Below, one piece after another: positions 26,619 to 36,430 of a stretch of 64,000 nucleotides of DNA. The DNA lies in contig NZ_JAUSZH010000001.1 in assembly GCF_030817355.1 (NCBI RefSeq), positions 248,001 to 312,000 on the forward strand, in the 5' to 3' direction. The DNA is from Streptomyces sp. V1I1. GTDB taxonomy: Bacteria; Actinomycetota; Actinomycetes; Streptomycetales; Streptomycetaceae. The notes below the pieces were generated by a model. It searched no databases, had not been told where the DNA came from, and saw nothing but the letters and a program-made list of their open reading frames with translations. Position 1 is the first letter of the stretch. Every line of letters starts with the position of its first letter. A program made the position numbers and the translations under genes.

Positions 26619-27059
26619 CGTTCACCCTGCCAAAAACAGGCTGTTCCGAACACGACGCCACTGCCCGAGCTGGTCAACGCGTTGTCCGGGACAACCCGCG
26701 GTCCGCGCCACCTGCGTGACGGAGCATCTCTCTGGGGGACAGCGCGCCTTCGGGTTAGCGGAGTGCGGCTGCCCGCACGGTCCGTTCTCTCGCGGCTACG
26801 AGCTTGAAGTCGATGTTTGGGGCGAGCGGTTCGATGACGCTGCTGAGCCTTCCGGCAGACCTCGTCCAGAGTCTCGGTGCCCCCGCCGGCCGCTCGGCTC
26901 ATCCCGAGGGTTCGTAAGCACATACATCTGCGGGGCCAGGCTGCCGATCAGCTGACTGAGCTTCAGGATCGCCTCGACGTGCGTCAGGGTGGCGCTTGGC
27001 GCTCGATCAGCCGGCGCCAAGTTCCTCCGTCTGTGCTGGGAAAGCCTGTCGCAGACTGA

Positions 27060-27345
27060 TCAGCTCGATCCCGCGCGGCCGAAGCGACCGCAGCGCGGCG
27101 GAGTACGCGGTGGTCTGTCCAGTGGCATCGGCGAGATCAGGCAACAACCGTGCCCCGGCCTGCCCGACCACCCCCGTTCCGTCGGCGGATACGACGAACT
27201 TGGGACGTGAACCGACTGGCCTGCACGCAGAAAGTGCCTTCCTCTGGTGACGACAGGCCCCCTCGACAAGACTCATCGTCCCAGCTCAGAAGGCACCTTC
27301 ACCTTCCCGCTCAAAACCCGACCGCACACCAAATGAAACGGCGAG
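27060..27345 (-). pseudogene. IS1380-family element, 5' end remnant
   Basis: The minus strand reads SRPKFVVSADGTGVVGQAGA and RLLPDLADATGQTTAYSAAL, the conserved start of IS1380 transposases. The upstream DNA (27250-27345) resembles the left end of streptomycete IS1380 elements (GAAGGTGCCTTCTGAGCTGG on that strand). The transposase body is missing: after ~27060 an unrelated sequence follows. The stretch 26627-27060 holds no recognisable gene. Confidence 0.65.
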
Positions 27346-27360
27346 GCTAGAGTCGGTCGC

Positions 27361-28017
27361 ATGACGGAGGCACCTGGCCATGACCGCGGCATGCGGTCAC
27401 GCGACGCGATCCTCGACACCGCCACCGAGCTGATGTCGCGGCACGGTTACGCCGCCTCGTCCATTTCGATGATCTCCGCCGCATGCGGCCTCCCCGCCAG
27501 CTCCATCTACTGGCACTTCGGCAGCAAGGACGGCATCTACGTCGCGGTGCTCGAACGCGCCAGAATTACCTTGCTGGCAGCCCTGCCGTCGGTCGAGGTA
27601 CCCGGCGCGGACGTTGCACAACGGCTGAACAACTTCCTCGAAGCGGTCAGAGACGGATTCCAACGCCACCCGCACGGCCTGAAGCTGCTGCTCGGGCTGG
27701 GCATGTTGCAGCAGAACGCCAGTAGGGCGGCCGTGGCCGAGCTGCACCACTACCGCGACGCCCTGGCTGCATGGGCCCAGGACTCCCTGAGTGTCGTCTT
27801 CGACCTGCGCGGCCGCCCGGAGGTGTCGGACGAACTTGCCCGCTTCACCCTCAGAACGGCGAGTGGAACCGCCGTTGCCCGTTGGTTCGAACCAATCACT
27901 GACTTGGAGACAGAGCCGCTTCACGTCGCGTTGATGGCCTTGGCGGCCCACCACGGCGTTCCCCTGGGAAAGGCATCCGCGGGGGCCCCGCGTCCCGGAA
28001 GTGTCGCGAACCGGTAG
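27361..28017 (+). CDS. TetR-family transcriptional regulator
   Basis: A 218-residue regulator with ATG at 27361. The DNA-binding domain spans residues ~12-58: RDAILDTATELMSRHGYAAS, ISMISAACGLPASSIYWHFG and SKDGIYVAVLERA. The C-terminal domain is helical and resembles the TetR_C/AcrR groups (LLGLGMLQQNASRAAVAELH). It is next to an IS1380 remnant upstream and a truncated CoA-ligase-like gene downstream on the other strand, so its original target is not evident. No clear operator was seen in the short upstream region. Confidence 0.9.
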   Translation: MTEAPGHDRGMRSRDAILDTATELMSRHGYAASSISMISAACGLPASSIYWHFGSKDGIYVAVLERARITLLAALPSVEVPGADVAQRLNNFLEAVRDGFQRHPHGLKLLLGLGMLQQNASRAAVAELHHYRDALAAWAQDSLSVVFDLRGRPEVSDELARFTLRTASGTAVARWFEPITDLETEPLHVALMALAAHHGVPLGKASAGAPRPGSVANR

Positions 28018-28165
28018 GTCGCCGCCAGACAGACGAGGCCGCCCCGCACTGCCGGGCACGCCTGGCCGCGGGCCGAGTGTCCCGCCGGTGCTCGTGACCA
28101 TTACTCGCGGAAAGCACCCCCTGAAGCACGAAGCCCATGGCCCGGCCGGCACACCGTGCGCGCGC

Positions 28166-28790
28166 TCATGGGTCACGTGAAGGGGATGCCAACGCGGAAT
28201 TTGCCGCCTGGGCTTGCGGGGGTGGCTCGTGGGCGCGTTCGACGGTGCAGTGGCCCACCTGATGGGCCGTGAGCAGGCCGACGATCTCGGTTCGCACCGC
28301 GCTCCACACCCTGTCCGGATCCGCTCCGGGGGTCGGCCGTATCCGCACCTGCAAGGTGGTGGGATTCATCTGCACGATCTGGAACAAGTCGACGTCAGGG
28401 GTACGCTCGGTGACGGTCTCGAATGCCATCGGCACGATACGGACGGACTCGCCGTCTCGGCGTGAGAAGGACAGCAGGTCCGCGGCGCGGCCGCGGACCT
28501 TGATCGCGGGCAGCGGGTCCCCGCACGGGCATGGATCCGGACGCCACAGCACGCTGTCGCCCATGTCGTAGCGCAGAATCGGCTGCGCCCATCGGCACAG
28601 GCTGGTCAGCAGTACGGTGATGGACTGATGGCCGGGTGCGGTGGGGCGATAGGCGGCATCGACCGGCTCCAAGATCACCCAGTCGCTGTGGATATGCAGC
28701 CATCCCTGTAGGCAGCCGTACCCCAGCGCGGGGGCCGGGACGGCGGCCTCACCGTACGGGGCGAGGCCGCCGAAGGGGCCCGTCGGAGCG
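28166..28790 (-). pseudogene. Phenylacetate-CoA ligase-like (PaaK/CapK), C-terminal fragment
   Basis: The minus frame from about 28790 reads FGGLAPYGEAAVPAPALGYG, LHIHSDWVILEPVDAAYRPT, ILRYDMGDSVLWRPDPCPCG and DPLPAIKVRGRAADLL. This is the adenylation C-terminal region of PaaK-type enzymes, including the RYD.GD motif and a CxCG element. The first ~250 residues are absent; upstream DNA changes directly into the 3' flank of the esterase gene. As written, the first usable start is the GTG at 28678. A truncated relic. Confidence 0.7.
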
Positions 28791-28826
28791 GAAGTGGACC
28801 CGCTCCGTAGAGCGACGAGGCGCCCG

Positions 28827-30470
28827 TCAGGAGGTGCCGGAGGGCTGCCAGAACGTGCAGCGGTGGTCGGCCGCGAAGCCGGTGGTGGGAGCGATCCGGT
28901 CCGGGGCGAGTACCTGGATGCGGTCGCGGTCGGCAGCGTATCGCGGCCAGATGGCCGCTCCCGGCCCGTTGGGGTTGCCGGTGGCGGCGAACCTGACCCA
29001 GTAGCCGGCCATCGTGGCGGACAGCCGGCGCTGGGCGGGAGTCAGTAGTGGCAGAGCGTTCATCGGGAACAGGTAGGCCAGTTCCGAAGCGTGGAACGCG
29101 CCCTGCGGGGTGTGTGGCGCGGGGATGAACGGCGGCGCCTGGGGATCGTTGAACTCGTAGGCGTAGACGGGCACCCGGCCGCTGTACAGGCGGCTGTCCG
29201 CTCTCGCCGGGCAGGCGAACCGCTGGTCGGTGCCGACGGCGGAATAGGCCAGGTTGGGGGACGGGTACGCGGAGGCCGGGTACGTGTCGAGGACGGCGGC
29301 CGCCCGGTCGGGATGCTGCAGTCTGATCAAGGCGGCGTACGTCTGGGGCGTGAGCGGCCCGCCGCCGAGCAGGTCCACATACAGCGCTGTGAAGTACCGG
29401 TACTCGTCGTGGGTGCTGCCGCTCAGTGTCGGCACCGCGTTCACCCGCCCCGCAGCCCACGCCTTGTCCGGCGAGACCGGAAGGATGCTCGGCCCGGTAT
29501 TGGCTCCCCACAAGGGTGGGGCGGCCCCGGGGGCGCCGCGGATGAGCTCGGTGGTGGGTACGGCACGCAGGCAGGCAGGGGCGGTCGACGGGGCGGTGCA
29601 GCCGACCGAGGCCGCGAAGCTCTGCCCCTTCATCTCGGCCGCGGCCAGGGTGAGCGGGGTGAGAGCGCCGTGGGATACGCAGCTGCCGCTCTGCTGGACG
29701 GCCCGGTGGAACAGGCCCTTCGCCGTCGGCGAGGTGATGTGGAGGCAGGTGTCGACTGATCCGGCGGACTGGCCGGCGAGGGTGACCCTGGTCCGGTCGC
29801 CGCCGAACGCTCCGATGTTGCTCCGTACCCACCGCAGCGCGGCTTGCTGGTCCATCAGGCCGTAGTCACCCGAGGCATGGTCCGCGCTCACGGCCGACAG
29901 GGCGGGGTGGGAGAGAAACCCCAGTGCTCCGAGGCGGTAGTTGACCGTGACCACGACCACGCCCCGCGCGGCCAGCGCCGCGCCGTTGTAATCGCTTCCG
30001 GCGCCGTAGGCGTTGCCGCCGCCGTGCAACCACACCAGCACTGGCAGGGTCCTGTTGCCGGTCCGGGCCGGGGTCCACACATTGAGGTATAGGCAGTCCT
30101 CCGTGGTGCTGCCGGTCCGGTTGGAGTCACCTGGCAGGACCGGTCCGCCATCCGGGAGGAGCGTCAGCGGTAATTGGGGACAGGGGCTGGCCGGTGCGGT
30201 GGCGTCCCGTACGCCGGACCACGCTGCGGCCGGCTGGGGCGGGCGCCAGCGCAACTCCCCTGTCGGGGAGGCAGCGAAGGGGATGCCCTGGAAGACCCGG
30301 CCGCCATCGGGACCGGCGGCGCCGCGCACCGTGCCGTGCGTGGTGCGGACGACCAGAGGGTCGTGTCCGGAGTCGGCGGAGGCTGCCGGGGGTGCCGTGA
30401 TCGACAGCAGCAGTGCCGCGACGGCGGTCACGGCGCGGGTCGCGGTGCGGCGCACGCTGCGGGATCTCAT
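28827..30470 (-). CDS. Secreted type-B carboxylesterase/lipase
   Basis: A 547-residue alpha/beta hydrolase starting at the ATG at 30470 (AAGGAG six bases upstream). Residues 1-32 are a signal peptide with twin Arg and hydrophobic core, cleaved near ASA-DS. Family landmarks: oxyanion-hole HGGGNAYG, EDCLYLNVWTP, GDYGLMDQQAALRWVRSNI, nucleophile in GQSAGS, the acid in GSTHDEYRY, and the catalytic His in FAADHRCTFW. It hydrolyses carboxylic esters outside the cell. Length is normal. It is preceded 86 bases upstream on the same strand by the beta-helix protein gene, also secreted. Confidence 0.92.
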   Translation of the reverse strand: MRSRSVRRTATRAVTAVAALLLSITAPPAASADSGHDPLVVRTTHGTVRGAAGPDGGRVFQGIPFAASPTGELRWRPPQPAAAWSGVRDATAPASPCPQLPLTLLPDGGPVLPGDSNRTGSTTEDCLYLNVWTPARTGNRTLPVLVWLHGGGNAYGAGSDYNGAALAARGVVVVTVNYRLGALGFLSHPALSAVSADHASGDYGLMDQQAALRWVRSNIGAFGGDRTRVTLAGQSAGSVDTCLHITSPTAKGLFHRAVQQSGSCVSHGALTPLTLAAAEMKGQSFAASVGCTAPSTAPACLRAVPTTELIRGAPGAAPPLWGANTGPSILPVSPDKAWAAGRVNAVPTLSGSTHDEYRYFTALYVDLLGGGPLTPQTYAALIRLQHPDRAAAVLDTYPASAYPSPNLAYSAVGTDQRFACPARADSRLYSGRVPVYAYEFNDPQAPPFIPAPHTPQGAFHASELAYLFPMNALPLLTPAQRRLSATMAGYWVRFAATGNPNGPGAAIWPRYAADRDRIQVLAPDRIAPTTGFAADHRCTFWQPSGTS

Positions 30471-30556
30471 CGGTCTCCTTCTGTTTCCTTCGGTGGCGGA
30501 CGCGAGCACACGGCGGGTGCCTGTCTGGTGCTCCCGTCGCAGCAGGGTTACCGGTG

Positions 30557-31819
30557 TCACTGCGTGTGTTCGTAGGCGCCGATGTCGCAGGCGGCGCCTT
30601 GGGGACGGGGGACGCCGCGCTGGTCGGTAGCGGGGCAGTGGGCGGCCGCGTCGAGGCCAGGGCTGCCGGGCAGCAGCGCGTTGGTGTCTGTGGGCCCGCC
30701 GTTGTCGGCGAGAGGTCCGACCAGCGGCGTACGGCTTGGCAGGTCGCCCGCGGCGGTGAGGTGGCAACTGCCGTCACTGTCGATGTTGTGACCATGCGAT
30801 TCGATGTCAGCGAAGACCTTCTTGCAGTCACCGGACGCGTCCTCGCTGGTGTTGCCTGCCACGATCGAGTTCTGCAGGGTGAGATGTCCCAGTGGCAGAT
30901 CGATGATGTCGGTGATCGGCGAGGGCAGGCTGTCCAGGTAGGCGGGCGCGATGTTGATTCCGCCGCCGCCGTCGGTCGAGCTGTTGCCGGTGATGGTCGA
31001 GTTGAGGATCTTCACGGGCCCCAGGCCACGGATGTCCACGCCCCCGCCGTAGCCGCCGAGGCTGCCGGGACGGCCGCCGGGATCGATCACGCGGTTGTCG
31101 GCGATCGTCGAGTTGACCACTGTGCCGCTGTCGTCGAACCTGATTCCCCCGGCTTCCCCCGCGATGTTCCCGCTGACGGTGCTGTCGATCAGGTCCAGGT
31201 GCGAATCCGGGGTGTTGAAGAGGCCGCCTCCGTATCCGGCGGAGTTCCCGGTCACGGCAACCCGCCTCAGGGTCATGTTCTTGTCGTTGGCGATGCCGCC
31301 GCCACCGGTGTCGGTGATGGGCACTTCGCGCTGCCTGGCGACTCCTCCGGTGACGGTGAGGTCGGACAGCCAGGTGTTCGCCCGCATGCGGAAGGCCCGG
31401 TCGATGCGGTTGGCGTCGATGATGGCGGTACGCGTGCCGGCGCCCCGGATCGTGGTCGGCGCATTGACGTTCAAGTCACCGGTGCTCGGGTCGGGGTGCG
31501 ATCCGATGACCAACAGGGGGTTGGGCGGGATGGTCAACCGGTACCGGCCGGCGGGCAGCGTGATCGTGCTGCCCGGCCGGGAGTTGGCGGCCATCACCGC
31601 CGCGCGGAGACTGCACGCACCGGCCGCGGTGCGGCAGACGCCGTCCGACGGGTCCGCGTCCACCGCGTCGGAGGTGGTGTCCACGGTGAACTCAGTCGGC
31701 CCGGCGGCCTTGGCCGCGGCAGAGACGGAGGCGGAGGCGGAGGAGGCGGCGGCGGCCAAGTTCGCCAACGTGACGAGTACGACGACGGCGAGTGCTCCTG
31801 GGGTGGCTCGGTTGCTCAT
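30557..31819 (-). CDS. Secreted right-handed beta-helix protein (CSLREAI type)
   Basis: A 420-residue secreted protein with ATG at 31819. Signal peptide: residues ~1-30, hydrophobic and Ala-rich. The mature start has the conserved FTVDTTSDAVDADPSDGVC ... CSLRAAVMAANS motif, a CSLREAI-type element found in choice-of-anchor beta-helix proteins. The body has parallel beta-helix repeats (NSTIADNRV, NSTITGNSS, NSIVAGNTS, GGGIAND, GGGLFN). The end carries LADNGGPTDTNALLPGSPGL and RGVPRPQGAACDIGAYEH, the polymorphic membrane protein-like closing motif. Adhesion or polysaccharide binding is plausible; the exact role is unknown. Confidence 0.88.
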   Translation of the reverse strand: MSNRATPGALAVVVLVTLANLAAAASSASASVSAAAKAAGPTEFTVDTTSDAVDADPSDGVCRTAAGACSLRAAVMAANSRPGSTITLPAGRYRLTIPPNPLLVIGSHPDPSTGDLNVNAPTTIRGAGTRTAIIDANRIDRAFRMRANTWLSDLTVTGGVARQREVPITDTGGGGIANDKNMTLRRVAVTGNSAGYGGGLFNTPDSHLDLIDSTVSGNIAGEAGGIRFDDSGTVVNSTIADNRVIDPGGRPGSLGGYGGGVDIRGLGPVKILNSTITGNSSTDGGGGINIAPAYLDSLPSPITDIIDLPLGHLTLQNSIVAGNTSEDASGDCKKVFADIESHGHNIDSDGSCHLTAAGDLPSRTPLVGPLADNGGPTDTNALLPGSPGLDAAAHCPATDQRGVPRPQGAACDIGAYEHTQ

Positions 31820-32619
31820 CTGGTGAACTCCTGTCCGCGAAGGAATGCTGACTGGTGCTCCGACTGGCAATGTCTGCCGGGGTTTCACGACCTGCCGGGA
31901 TCGCTCCGAGGCCGGTCTGGGCTGCGGGGTGAGCAGCCGTGGAGAAGGAAAGCGCGGACGAACGCAATCGCCACCGCCGAGTGCGGGAGCGAAAAACCAT
32001 TTCGGCTCGCCGACGGCCCCGCCGGGCACCGCTGCGCACCACGGCCCAAGCCCACCTGGTGTCACACCGACCTGCCCGTCAAAGCCGTCCCCTGCGCAGG
32101 CAGGACGACGCGTTCTCGGCGACAACCCTGCCTCTCTGTAGTGAGCGTTCCATTCACAGTCGGAGCTGTCTACAGAACTGACAGGGAAACAGCGGCCATG
32201 GCCCGAAGTCGTATTGATCGGCCCTCGGACGACCGGGGAGGTGCGAAGCGCGACGAACAGCGAGTTCGTTATGCCGTTCGCGCGCGAACGCGGCGCAGCG
32301 GCCCCGGACCGTTGGCGGCAGATACGTAGCCGCAGGTGTTGTAAGAGATGGGCAGAATCAGCAGCTCACAGACTCTTCCGGCGGTCGACCCCCACGGAGC
32401 AGCTGGCCACCGAAGGGCACGTATCACTCAACAGATCGGGATGGCGCACCAAAGCGGCCAAGGTGTCAGGCACCCGGCCACCGGCATTGCCTTCACCCCG
32501 GAGCTGATCGTCAGCGAGCTGGTCACCAATGCCGTCCGCTAACGGCACCGGACCGGCGGGACGCGTCGGCGGCATAGACCTCCGCTCGGTGGGCTTGGAC
32601 CTCGCCGGTCGTCAGTCCA
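31820..32619. other. Rearranged region with an ATPase scrap
   Basis: No complete gene. The plus frame ending at 32542 finishes FTPELIVSELVTNAVR, the N-box end of an RsbW-like histidine-kinase-type ATPase, without the rest of the domain. The remainder reads as shadow or noise. Confidence 0.4.
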
Positions 32620-33040
32620 TTGCCGCAAGTGAGATGACCATCTCGTCGACGCCGGACAGCCGCTTCTGCAGCAGGTGCCGTCTCGTGCTTCGCGCCGACG
32701 CCCACTGCCCGGCGCCGCGGCCGCGACGCGATCGCAGGACGGTGCGGCCGGGCTCGGCGCATGTAGCGGCCGGGTGGGCGCAGCGGAAGCGGCGGCGCAG
32801 CTCAGCGACGGCGTAGGGATCGTCGTCGTGCAGCAGACGCAGCAGGACGGCGTCCTTGTCGCCCTGCGGCAGCGCGCTGATCCAGGTCTCGTACGCAGCG
32901 CTGGTGAGGTCGGGGCCGGGGTCGGGCAGGAGTGCGGCGGCGACCAGGTCGGGGTCGATGCGCAGGAAGGTGGCGAGATCGGTGAGGGAGTCGGGCAGGG
33001 ATGCCAGGCCGGCTGGCAGCGGCGTCGATCCGTCCGCTCA
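32620..33040 (-). pseudogene. Fragment of a hypothetical helical protein
   Basis: A minus-strand frame reads SLPDSLTDLATFLRIDPDLV, AAALLPDPGPDLTSAAYETW and ISALPQGDKDAVLLRLLHDD, then RRRFRCAHPAA. It has the character of a real protein (helical, Leu-rich) and resembles the C-terminal part of proteins encoded beside SWIM zinc-finger genes in streptomycetes; this match is from memory and uncertain. It has no start in this region and seems cut on both sides. Confidence 0.4.
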
Positions 33041-33149
33041 TGGCGGTAGGGAGGGTCAGCAGATCGGCGGCGGTGTCCTGGGGGCAGGCGGGGCTCGCGG
33101 CGGTGGAGAAGGTTCCGCGTCCCTGGCGGACCGCGGACGAGGCCTGCGT

Positions 33150-33270
33150 CCCAGAGCGCGGATGGCTTTCTGCACGGTCAGGCTGGTGGCTCCGGAGGTC
33201 CGCATGAGGTGGCTCTGGGACGGCAGGCGTTCGAACGCCGACAGCTCCAAGCCATCGTCGCCGTCCGGGG
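33150..33270 (-). pseudogene. GntR-type helix-turn-helix fragment
   Basis: The minus frame reads ELSAFERLPSQSHLMRTSGA and TSLTVQKAIRALG, fitting the GntR winged-helix pattern (LPSQ..L....G.S..TVQ.A...L). The remaining C-terminal domain is replaced by Arg/Pro-rich sequence. It is probably part of a different gene from the regulator fragment immediately upstream on the same strand. Confidence 0.45.
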
Positions 33271-33359
33271 CCTGACGTGTCTCTGGAGAGGCGCGGTCGT
33301 GCTCACGTGGCTGAGAGCTCTGGCTCCGTACCGCTCCTCCGGAACCGGTGGCTGGTCTC

Positions 33360-33600
33360 CCGAGGGTAATCTCCGTGGCGATCGTCCCCCACAGGCCGTC
33401 GAACCACGCCTGCGACCGCGTCACAACGGTCACCTCCTTGGTTCCGCCACCGACTTCGAACGGGAACAGCACGGAATCGCTGCCGAGCGCGTCATAGATC
33501 TCGGTCGCCGTCTCCGCGATCTGCCCCTCCCGCTTCTTGACGGTGTGGTACCCGAACAACGCCTCGGAGCGGTTCAGCAGATACAGCTTTACGGGTGGAG
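33360..33600 (-). pseudogene. C-terminal fragment of a streptomycete regulator
   Basis: The minus frame reads PPVKLYLLNRSEALFGYHTV, GQIAETATEIYDALGSDSVL, FPFEVGGGTKEVT and SQAWFDGLWGTIATEI. This resembles the common C-terminal domain of streptomycete GntR/XRE-type regulators (YFING.EA..GYYTV ... YDALG..S.LFPF ... WF..LW.TIA). Its N-terminal helix-turn-helix is not found upstream in frame; the segment is a remnant of a larger gene. Confidence 0.55.
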
Positions 33601-33789
33601 TGAACGGCAGGGCCCTCAGCGTCACTTTGACGTCGATGCCGCGGGTGCTGCGCAACGCCCGGAGGCTGGAGCGCAACCCCCCCGGCCGTGGCCGTTGCGC
33701 AGCGAAAGCCAATGCTCGCAAACTGATGGGCCGAAGCGCGAAGAGCCGCAGACCGACGTGGCCGAGGGCAATGACGTCGTGCGCGGGTG

Positions 33790-34082
33790 CTCGGACTGGA
33801 GGACAGCGACGACCGCTCCCTGTTCAGGCGCTCGCAGGAATGGCGGGTCGGCCGGGCCGAGATTCCCGTCGCCGTTTTCCAGCAGCGCGTCACCGGGTTC
33901 CTTGAGCCGATGCGTTCGACCATCGCCGAACTACCTGTGAACTGCGGCGAGTTTCAGCTCACCGAGGTCACGATCGCGCCGAGGTCAGCGCGAAGGGCCA
34001 GATCTCCTTGCTGGGCTACGGCGGGGAGCTGGCGGGCTCGTCGAGCCTGACGTTCACGTTCACACGCGGGACACCCGAATAG
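33790..34082 (+). pseudogene. Trypsin-co-occurring-domain-like protein, frameshifted
   Basis: Plus strand: FRRSQEWRVGRAEIPVAVFQ, VTGFLEPMRSTIAELPVNCG and EFQLTEVTI in one frame, then from ~33985 EVSAKGQISLLGYGGELAGS and SSLTFTFTRGTPE with TAG at 34080-34082 in another. Joined (~95 residues) this matches small CU044_2847/trypsin-co-occurring domain proteins, thought to work with a trypsin-like peptidase in conflict-type modules. One indel around 33975-33985 separates the halves. No peptidase gene is evident next to it; 34083-34830 shows no recognisable gene. Confidence 0.5.
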
Positions 34083-34830
34083 CCGAGTGTCGTGCTGGCC
34101 GTCTCGGTTCGGCTTACGCAACGGTCAGCTGGATCCACGCCGGGAGGAAGTTCTCAGGCGGCAGACGGGTGACGCCCCAGTTGCGGCCGCTACGAGTATC
34201 GGCGAGCCGGGGAGTGTGGTCCGCGGCTGGGAGCCGGGAGCATCGGTTGACGACGTGGTGCGGCAGCGCGGCCCCCGGTGGAGCGTGGTGCGGGAACGGA
34301 AGGTGGAAGGGATGGGCCCGCACCACGCTGGCCTGTCGGCGCCAGGGCGCCTCCTCGTCAGCATGACCCACGCCCAAGGGCCCTACCCCTGACCGATAGG
34401 CGGCGTCCACCGCACTTCACCCGGCAAGGCCGATGACCTGGAGTTCACCGGCGCGGCTGAGCCGGGCGACGCTGCAAGCCCACAAGAAGCGTTTCCGTTT
34501 GCCAGTCCGCGAAGAGCTGCGGCAGTTTCTCCGCCTTGCGGCCCGGGCCGCGGTATCAGCGCATGAAGGCACGTGTGCCGGGCCCCTCGCGGCAAGGCGG
34601 CCACCGGCGGTACGTCCCGGAGTCGCGGGGAACCCACAGGCCGACGAGGTGCCCCTACGAAGGACAGTTACCGGGATAGCGCTGCATCACGGTTAGGAGG
34701 CAGCGCTTCGAGGACCCCGTACGACTAAGGGCCGTGGAGGGGTCTCGCCAGGCATGGGGATCCGGCCGCACGCTCGGACGACTGGAGGGGGCGCCCTGCC
34801 CCGGCAGGTTGATGGGAGCGGAGGAGGGGC
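34083..34830. other. No recognisable gene
   Basis: A plus frame (34087-34392) is open but has no family pattern. The region near 34780-34830 holds the sigma-factor promoter and its ribosome site (GGAGGGG at 34821-34827). Confidence 0.35.
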
Positions 34831-35440
34831 GTGACGCAACGGATCTCACCCGAACACGTGGAAGAGGTAGCCGAGTTCTTCGGGAGGGAACAGGACGCGT
34901 TGGTGCGGCACGCGACTTGGCTCACCTGGGGACTCCGACGTGGCCAAGGACCTGGCCCAATTGGCCTTCATGGAGGCCGCGCGCCAGTGGGAGACGGTGC
35001 GGGATCTTGGAGCGGCCTCCCGGCGCCGCTGGCTGCGCCGGGTGTCGGCGAATAAGTGGTTCGACGAGCTGCGACGCCGCACGAGGTTCCGCAGCCTGCA
35101 CGATGCCCTGGCTGTGCCAGAGCTTGACCAGCGTCCCGACCCGGCAGCGCAGGCTGAGGCCCGGACCGCGTTGGAGGCTGCGCTGGGGGCGATGGAACGC
35201 CTCCCGCACCGGCGCCGGGTGATCGCGCAGCTGTACTGGCTGGCGGACTACTCGACGGCCGAAATCGCCGAGGTATTGGGCGTGGCGTCATCGGGCGTGC
35301 GCAAGCAGCTGGCTCTCGCGGCTCAAACGATCCGGTCGGCCGTGCAGCCGTACGTCGACGTACCCATGGCCGCCGAGTGCCTGTATCCGGTCGCAAAGGC
35401 GGCCGCAACGAAACCGGTCACCGGGGAGGAGGGCGGATGA
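34831..35440 (+). pseudogene. ECF-type sigma factor, frameshift near start
   Basis: The GTG at 34831 opens MTQRISPEHVEEVAEFFGRE and RHATWLTWG; the continuation DSDVAKDLAQLAFMEAARQW lies one frame over (from 34940 a GTG could start MAKDLAQ). One G fewer in the GGGG at ~34927 would join them. Region 2: LAQLAFMEAARQWETVRDLG, RRWLRRVSANKWFDELRRR. Region 4: ALGAMERLPHRRRVIAQLYW, LADYSTAEIAEVLGVASSGV, RKQLALA. The joined product is ~200 residues, a normal ECF length. The downstream gene overlaps its stop, as usual for anti-sigma partners. Confidence 0.7.
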
Positions 35441-36314
35441 TGGACCACGAGAACCGGCGCACCGACCAGGACGAGGCCACCCTGTCGCTGGGGGAGCTCC
35501 TGCGCCAGGCGGACGCTCTGATCCCGTCGGGGCTGGACACCGATCACCAGCGCAGGCGGGAGCAGCTGGTGGCGTGGATGACGGCCGACGTGGGGGAAGA
35601 GGACCACGACGATGACGGCCTCGACTTGTTGCCCCGCGCCGAACCGGACCGGGTCGCAGGGGCGCCCGTGGCCCGCGCGGAGCGCACCCCGACCTCCCCT
35701 GCACCGCGTGGTGGGTCCTTGCCGGATGCCGATCCGCCGGCGTCGCCACTGGTGCGGATCTGCCCCCGGGGGGGCTTGACCGTCCGGGGCACAACGCGGC
35801 CCGAGGCCGACGCCACCGCAGCGGCTGGCAGCTCGCGGCCGCAGCGGCCGCTGCCTTTGCGGGCTTCCTGTTGGTCGGCGTGCCCGGGCCCGACGGCCTT
35901 CTCGCCGCCCTTGCGGCGACGCCGACCGCCGTGCAGGCGACGTTCCCCACACTGCCCCCGATGCCGTCCGTTTCCGGAGGGTGGATCGCCCAACTCGCGT
36001 CGGTCCCCAAGACGGGCGGCACCGCAGCTCGTGACCAGGCATTGGCGGTGATCCGTTTGAAGGTGCCGACCGCCGAGGTCCTCGACAGCAACGCGTTCGC
36101 CTCCCTGCGGCCTGGCTACTGGGTGGTTTACGAACCCGGGCCCTACGCCTCCGGGGCCACAGCAGGCGACTTCTGCCTGCGGGTCGGGCTCACCAGCAGC
36201 AACGACTGCCGCGGACGCTACCTCTCCCAGTACGCGGCCGACGTATCCATGGCGTGCGAACCAAACGCCCACAGGCAGCCCGCGTCCTGCCGGAGGGGGA
36301 GGGAGCAGGAATGA
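35437..36314 (+). pseudogene. Membrane-anchored partner of the sigma factor, frameshifted
   Basis: ATG at 35437 overlaps the sigma-factor TGA, so the pair is coupled. N-terminal ~100 residues are acidic and cytoplasmic (LSLGELLRQADALIPSGLDT). After a G7 run at ~35768 the frame must change. The continuation has HRSGWQLAAAAAAAFAGFLL (membrane span), then an extracytoplasmic domain: TGGTAARDQALAVIRLKVPT, EVLDSNAFASLRPGYWVVYE and CRGRYLSQYAAD, with Cys pairs, similar to SPOR-like domains on streptomycete anti-sigma-type proteins. Likely an anti-sigma or sensor protein (inference from coupling and topology). Confidence 0.6.
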
Positions 36315-36430
36315 GTGACCCGGTCCGGGGCGGTGATACCCGCCGGGCAGCCCGTCCGGCTCCCGGCAAGCGAACTCGGGTGACCGGACGGTGCCCGCCA
36401 CCTGTATCGGAGTACGTGAAAGGAACGGAC

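Noticed and set aside
30413..32329. A 638-residue plus frame over the esterase and beta-helix genes
   Set aside because: Antisense of two intact secreted protein genes with signal peptides.
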